A stretch of DNA of 9,158 nucleotides from positions 4,750-13,907 of the forward strand of contig PASI01000024.1 of the NCBI GenBank assembly GCA_002711905.1, read 5' to 3'. Below are positions 6,953-9,158 of the stretch, one piece after another. Source of the stretch: Thiotrichales bacterium (GTDB lineage: Bacteria; Pseudomonadota; Gammaproteobacteria; PS1; Pseudothioglobaceae). Each line of letters starts with the position of its first letter. The first letter of the stretch is position 1. The notes under the pieces are model-generated. The model was given only the letters and a program-made list of their open reading frames with translations. It was not told the origin of the DNA and did no database searches. Both the position numbers and the translations under genes were made by a program.

Positions 6953-6981
6953 ATTATCACCCTTTGAAGATTTAATTGCAA
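6953..6981 (-). promoter_or_regulatory. sigma70-type promoter of the 6S RNA gene
   Basis: On the minus strand, -35 TTGCAA (6981-6976) is separated by exactly 17 bases from -10 GATAAT (6958-6953). The expected start site, an A at about 6946, lies four bases before the first paired base of the 6S closing stem, so promoter and RNA structure agree independently. Confidence 0.75.
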
Positions 6982-7042
6982 TGTAATTTCTTCTTTTCTT
7001 GGTTTTTAATTAGCTGAGACCTAGATTTGATAATTCTAAATA

Positions 7043-7071
7043 CTGTTTTATTAGAAATCTATTCCTATAAA
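7043..7071 (+). promoter_or_regulatory. Likely promoter of marC
   Basis: CTGTTT (7043-7048) and TATAAA (7066-7071) are 17 bases apart. A start near 7078 gives a leader of about 30 bases containing AAAGGA at 7093-7098. It diverges from the 6S promoter, with about 60 bases between the two -35 elements. The -35 match is moderate. Confidence 0.45.
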
Positions 7072-7107
7072 ATTGCCTGTTTCATTTATTATAAAGGAAA
7101 CTTTTAA

Positions 7108-7695
7108 GTGACTGTATTAGCTGCAATTTTATTATTATTAATCATTATGGATCCTATTGGAAATGTTCCAGTATTTCTTAGCATTCTTAAAAATATTCCA
7201 ACTGAAAGACGAAGAATAATAATTATTCGTGAATTATTAATTGCCCTAATAATTTTGTTATTTTTTATGTTTGTTGGTAGATATATTCTTCAGTTGTTGG
7301 AAATTGAACAATCTTCGCTGGGAATTGCTGGAGGAATAATACTATTCATTATTGCTATAAGGATGATTTTCCCTGGAACAAAGCCTATGTTTAGCCACAA
7401 TGAGAAAACAGAGCCTCTTGTTGTTCCACTTGCTGTTCCAATGCTTGCTGGTCCGTCAGCGATAGCAGCAGTTATATTGTTTATGGCGAGAGAGCCAAAT
7501 AGATGGGCTGAGTGGACTCTCGTTGTATTTGTTGCTTGTTTAATAACTGGAATTATATTGATCTCATCAGAAGTATTAGGAAGAAAATTAGGTAATAGAG
7601 CATTAATCGCTATTGAAAGATTAATGGGGATCTTGCTGATAATGGTTTCAGTTGACTTTGTTCTTGATGGAATAAAACAAACATTCAATATTTAG
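7108..7695 (+). CDS. MarC/YhgN-family inner membrane protein
   Basis: A 195-residue polytopic inner-membrane protein whose function is unproven in the family; the old link of MarC to multiple antibiotic resistance was not upheld. Six hydrophobic segments can be seen at about 2-24, 38-62, 70-88, 105-126, 135-155 and 168-188. The two half-repeats carry MDPIGNVPVF (14-23) and PMLAGPSAIA (111-120), both characteristic of MarC. The sequence RELLIALIIL and the ending RLMGILLIMVSVDFVLDGI resemble E. coli YhgN (197 residues) more than MarC itself. GTG at 7108 is the start: a stop codon is directly in front of it in frame, and AAAGGA (7093-7098) lies 9 bases upstream. It is probably a single-gene unit between divergent 6S RNA and the aspartate kinase promoter. 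Confidence 0.93.
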   Translation: MTVLAAILLLLIIMDPIGNVPVFLSILKNIPTERRRIIIIRELLIALIILLFFMFVGRYILQLLEIEQSSLGIAGGIILFIIAIRMIFPGTKPMFSHNEKTEPLVVPLAVPMLAGPSAIAAVILFMAREPNRWAEWTLVVFVACLITGIILISSEVLGRKLGNRALIAIERLMGILLIMVSVDFVLDGIKQTFNI

Positions 7696-7740
7696 AATTT
7701 ATTTTTCTTAAATTGTAGATTTAACTATATCTATTCAAAT

Positions 7741-7769
7741 TTGCTATGTAGGCTTGCAAAGGCTATAAT
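7741..7769 (+). promoter_or_regulatory. Strong sigma70-type promoter of the aspartate kinase gene
   Basis: TTGCTA (7741-7746) and a perfect TATAAT (7764-7769) with the ideal 17-base spacer. The start site is expected near 7776, leaving a leader of about 14 bases with no Shine-Dalgarno. The discriminator after the -10 box is GC-rich (GGCGCC), a trait of promoters under stringent (ppGpp/DksA) control in E. coli; applying that here is inference. Confidence 0.75.
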
Positions 7770-7780
7770 GGCGCCTTTTT
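7758..7780. repeat. Inverted repeat spanning the -10 box, followed by a T-run
   Basis: AAAGGC (7758-7763) is an exact inverted match to GCCTTT (7773-7778), and the -10 box TATAAT lies in the loop. T7776-7780 forms a T-run. In the marC transcript this would fold as a small terminator-like hairpin, while in the DNA it is a symmetric site over the promoter. The stem is only 6 pairs, half of them G-C, so it would be a weak terminator. Confidence 0.4.
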
Positions 7781-7789
7781 AACAACTTA

Positions 7790-8917
7790 ATGGCGAAGAA
7801 TTTGGCACCTATAGTTATGAAATTTGGCGGCACAAGTCTTAGAGATGAAGATTGTCGTTCGCATGCTTTAAAGCATATTAAGAATTACCACAAGTCTGGA
7901 GAGAGGATTGTGGTTGTCGTTTCTGCTATGGGGCGTAAAGGTGAGCCATATGCTACGGATACCCTTGTTGCGCTTCTTAGGGGTGTAGGACACAATATTA
8001 ATCCTAGAGAATTGGACCTTGTAATGAGTGTTGGAGAGACGCTCAGTTCTGCTTATTTTTCTCACCTTCTTAGTCATAACGGAATGCCCGCTGAATCTTT
8101 TAATGGAAGGCAATCTGGAATTCTTACTGATGACAATGCAGGTAATGCTGAAATTTTAGATATTAATCCTGAACGAATTGTTGAGGCCCTTGATAATGGA
8201 TTTATTGCAGTAGTAGCTGGCTTTCAAGGCGTAAACGATAAGGGAGATATTCGTACTCTTGGAAGAGGTGGAAGTGATACATCAGCTGTTGCTTTAGCTT
8301 CTGCTTTAGGAGCTGAAAAAGTTGAAATTTTTTCTGATGTTGATGGTATAGCTAATTGTGATCCAAGACAGGTTGAGGGTTCAAGCTACCTAGAATCAAT
8401 CAGTGTTAATCAGATGCTTGCAATGGCAGATGAGGGCTCCAGAGTGATTCATCCAAGAGCAATTAAAGCATCATTAAAAACTAAAACCCCCATTATCGCA
8501 AAAAACAACTTTAATGATACTGAAGGTACTTTAATACACCATGATCAATCTAAAAAAGATGAAGTTGTCGCTATTGCACATCGTGAGAGCATGGTTCTGG
8601 TTGAGTTCGCATTGGAGCATAGAGCTGCAAGTCATGTTAATGGTGTTGTAAATATTGACTCAAAAAGACTTCTACTTAATGATGATGTGTATTTGAGTGA
8701 TAAGTTGGCTCAGCTTGAGGAAAAGCTTGGTTTTTACAAGTTAAGTAGACACTGGGCAACTGTCTCTGTAGTTTTTAATAATAAGGTTTCAAAAAAACCC
8801 GCTGAACTTGACTATGCTGAATTGTTAGATTCTCCAGATACCATTATCAGATATCTCCTAAAAGAGGCAAAAGTTAGAGAGACATTGAAATTTTTACATG
8901 GTAGATATACAAGCTAA
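7790..8917 (+). CDS. Aspartate kinase, DapG-like catalytic domain with atypical C-terminus
   Basis: Phosphorylates aspartate, the first step toward lysine, threonine, methionine and diaminopimelate. Kinase marks are KFGGTS (11-16), VVVVSAMGRKGEPYATD (41-57), the glutamate in SVGET (80-84), GRGGSDTSA (158-166), FSDVDGI (181-187) and GSRVIHPRAI (216-225). The SAMGRKG-YATD segment is what I recall from Bacillus DapG (aspartokinase I) rather than E. coli LysC. The protein has 375 residues against about 404 for DapG, and the difference is all C-terminal. After about residue 255 the expected tandem ACT domains, which bind the feedback amino acid, are not recognisable; instead there is a divergent stretch ending in a helical tail. 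Feedback control may be lost or changed. The ATG at 7790 follows a strong promoter and has no Shine-Dalgarno; M10 is an alternative start. The kinase family is secure; the allosteric class is not. Confidence 0.88.
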   Translation: MAKNLAPIVMKFGGTSLRDEDCRSHALKHIKNYHKSGERIVVVVSAMGRKGEPYATDTLVALLRGVGHNINPRELDLVMSVGETLSSAYFSHLLSHNGMPAESFNGRQSGILTDDNAGNAEILDINPERIVEALDNGFIAVVAGFQGVNDKGDIRTLGRGGSDTSAVALASALGAEKVEIFSDVDGIANCDPRQVEGSSYLESISVNQMLAMADEGSRVIHPRAIKASLKTKTPIIAKNNFNDTEGTLIHHDQSKKDEVVAIAHRESMVLVEFALEHRAASHVNGVVNIDSKRLLLNDDVYLSDKLAQLEEKLGFYKLSRHWATVSVVFNNKVSKKPAELDYAELLDSPDTIIRYLLKEAKVRETLKFLHGRYTS

Positions 8918-8918
8918 T

Positions 8919-9158
8919 TTAAGGCTTATAGCCAGCGTTATTGACGTAGCTTAAAAGTATTTCCTCAGTGAACTCAGCTTCGAGCTCTGCCGCTTTTTTT
9001 TCGACAGGCTCTTTTATATCTCCATCTCCTATTTCAATGACTTCATTATGCCAATCTGTAAGGTATGCGTCTGCATCAGTTGCATCTCCAACCGAAGCAG
9101 CAGAGTCAACAGCCTCCATAAAGCGATTATTTAACAGAATTTTTTCTACTTCTCTTCT
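8919..9158 (-). CDS. Unrecognised protein, C-terminal part (cut by window edge)
   Basis: An open frame on the minus strand runs from the window end to a TAA at 8921-8919, giving 79 visible residues. I do not recognise the family. The visible part is acidic, with a helix-prone alanine- and glutamate-rich stretch (EKKAAELEAEFTEEILLSYV) and the end NNAGYKP; it has no signal or membrane segment. The first ATG inside the window is at 9119, but the frame stays open upstream of it, so the true start probably lies outside. It converges on the aspartate kinase gene with one base between the stops. Supporting evidence for a real gene is the open frame, the absence of any other frame covering the region and the high gene density; no homology is claimed. 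Confidence 0.6.
   Translation of the reverse strand, partial: RREVEKILLNNRFMEAVDSAASVGDATDADAYLTDWHNEVIEIGDGDIKEPVEKKAAELEAEFTEEILLSYVNNAGYKP

Noticed and set aside
6780..6986. A 68-codon plus-strand open frame starting at 6780
   Set aside because: It lies over the 6S RNA gene and its promoter on the other strand, has no Shine-Dalgarno, and its translation has no recognisable protein character.
7027..7055. TTGATA as a -35 element for marC
   Set aside because: At a 17-base spacer the -10 position reads ATTAGA, a poor match; the CTGTTT/TATAAA pair slightly downstream is better.
7290..7688. A 132-codon minus-strand open frame
   Set aside because: It is the reverse shadow of marC, which has clear family motifs and membrane topology.
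7696..7714. AATTTA/TAAATT inverted repeat just after marC
   Set aside because: Six A-T pairs only, no G-C core and no T-run after it; expected by chance in AT-rich DNA.
8976..9001. Possible intrinsic terminator for the aspartate kinase: AGCT-TCG-AGCT palindrome followed by eight Ts
   Set aside because: The stem is only four pairs and is separated from the T-run by seven bases; the T-run is explained as lysine codons of the minus-strand gene.
1..9158. Search by eye for insertion sequences, CRISPR repeats, tRNA genes, phage genes or defence systems
   Set aside because: No transposase, integrase, regular repeat array, cloverleaf or defence-type domain was seen; all recognised genes are housekeeping.

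Overview
This window reads as ordinary core chromosome from an AT-rich (by eye about 40% G+C, not computed) gammaproteobacterium with tightly packed genes. The lineage is inferred from the mix of LptB, RnfH, PmbA/TldE, a UbiH-family hydroxylase and a 6S RNA next to 5-formyltetrahydrofolate cyclo-ligase. The base composition and zero-length gene junctions would fit a streamlined marine lineage, but the species cannot be named from the sequence. I see no mobile element, CRISPR array, tRNA, rRNA or phage gene.

Left part (1-3598, all + strand): the 3' end of lptB (LPS export ATPase) overlaps tsaD (tRNA t6A synthesis). After a short promoter-bearing gap comes hisA (histidine synthesis), whose end overlaps rnfH (RnfH/RatB family). 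corC, a CBS-domain protein of the CorC/YbeX family, follows.

Middle (3599-6696): pmbA/tldE is followed at zero distance by a UbiH/UbiF/UbiI-family flavin hydroxylase (ubiquinone synthesis). This meets the minus-strand 5-formyltetrahydrofolate cyclo-ligase gene stop codon to stop codon. The 411-base space from 6697 to 7107 is the most informative non-coding stretch. It holds a minus-strand 6S RNA gene (about 6946 to 6770) with its own sigma70-type promoter, a small hairpin between 6S and the cyclo-ligase gene, and a likely promoter for marC facing the other way. A 68-codon plus-strand open frame across this space is an artefact.

Right part (7108-9158): a MarC/YhgN-family membrane protein, then a strong promoter and an aspartate kinase. 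The kinase catalytic domain looks like the Bacillus DapG type, but its C-terminal region is short and not recognisable as the usual tandem ACT domains. A minus-strand gene of unknown function runs off the right edge.

The genes do not form one pathway; most are housekeeping. Points of interest are the 6S RNA with a conserved pRNA template, the atypical aspartate kinase tail, a -10 box lying in a hairpin that ends in a T-run, a set of promoter-proximal genes that lack Shine-Dalgarno sequences (one probably leaderless), and unusual gene pairings (lptB-tsaD, hisA-rnfH). I did not find a convincing new multi-gene system.
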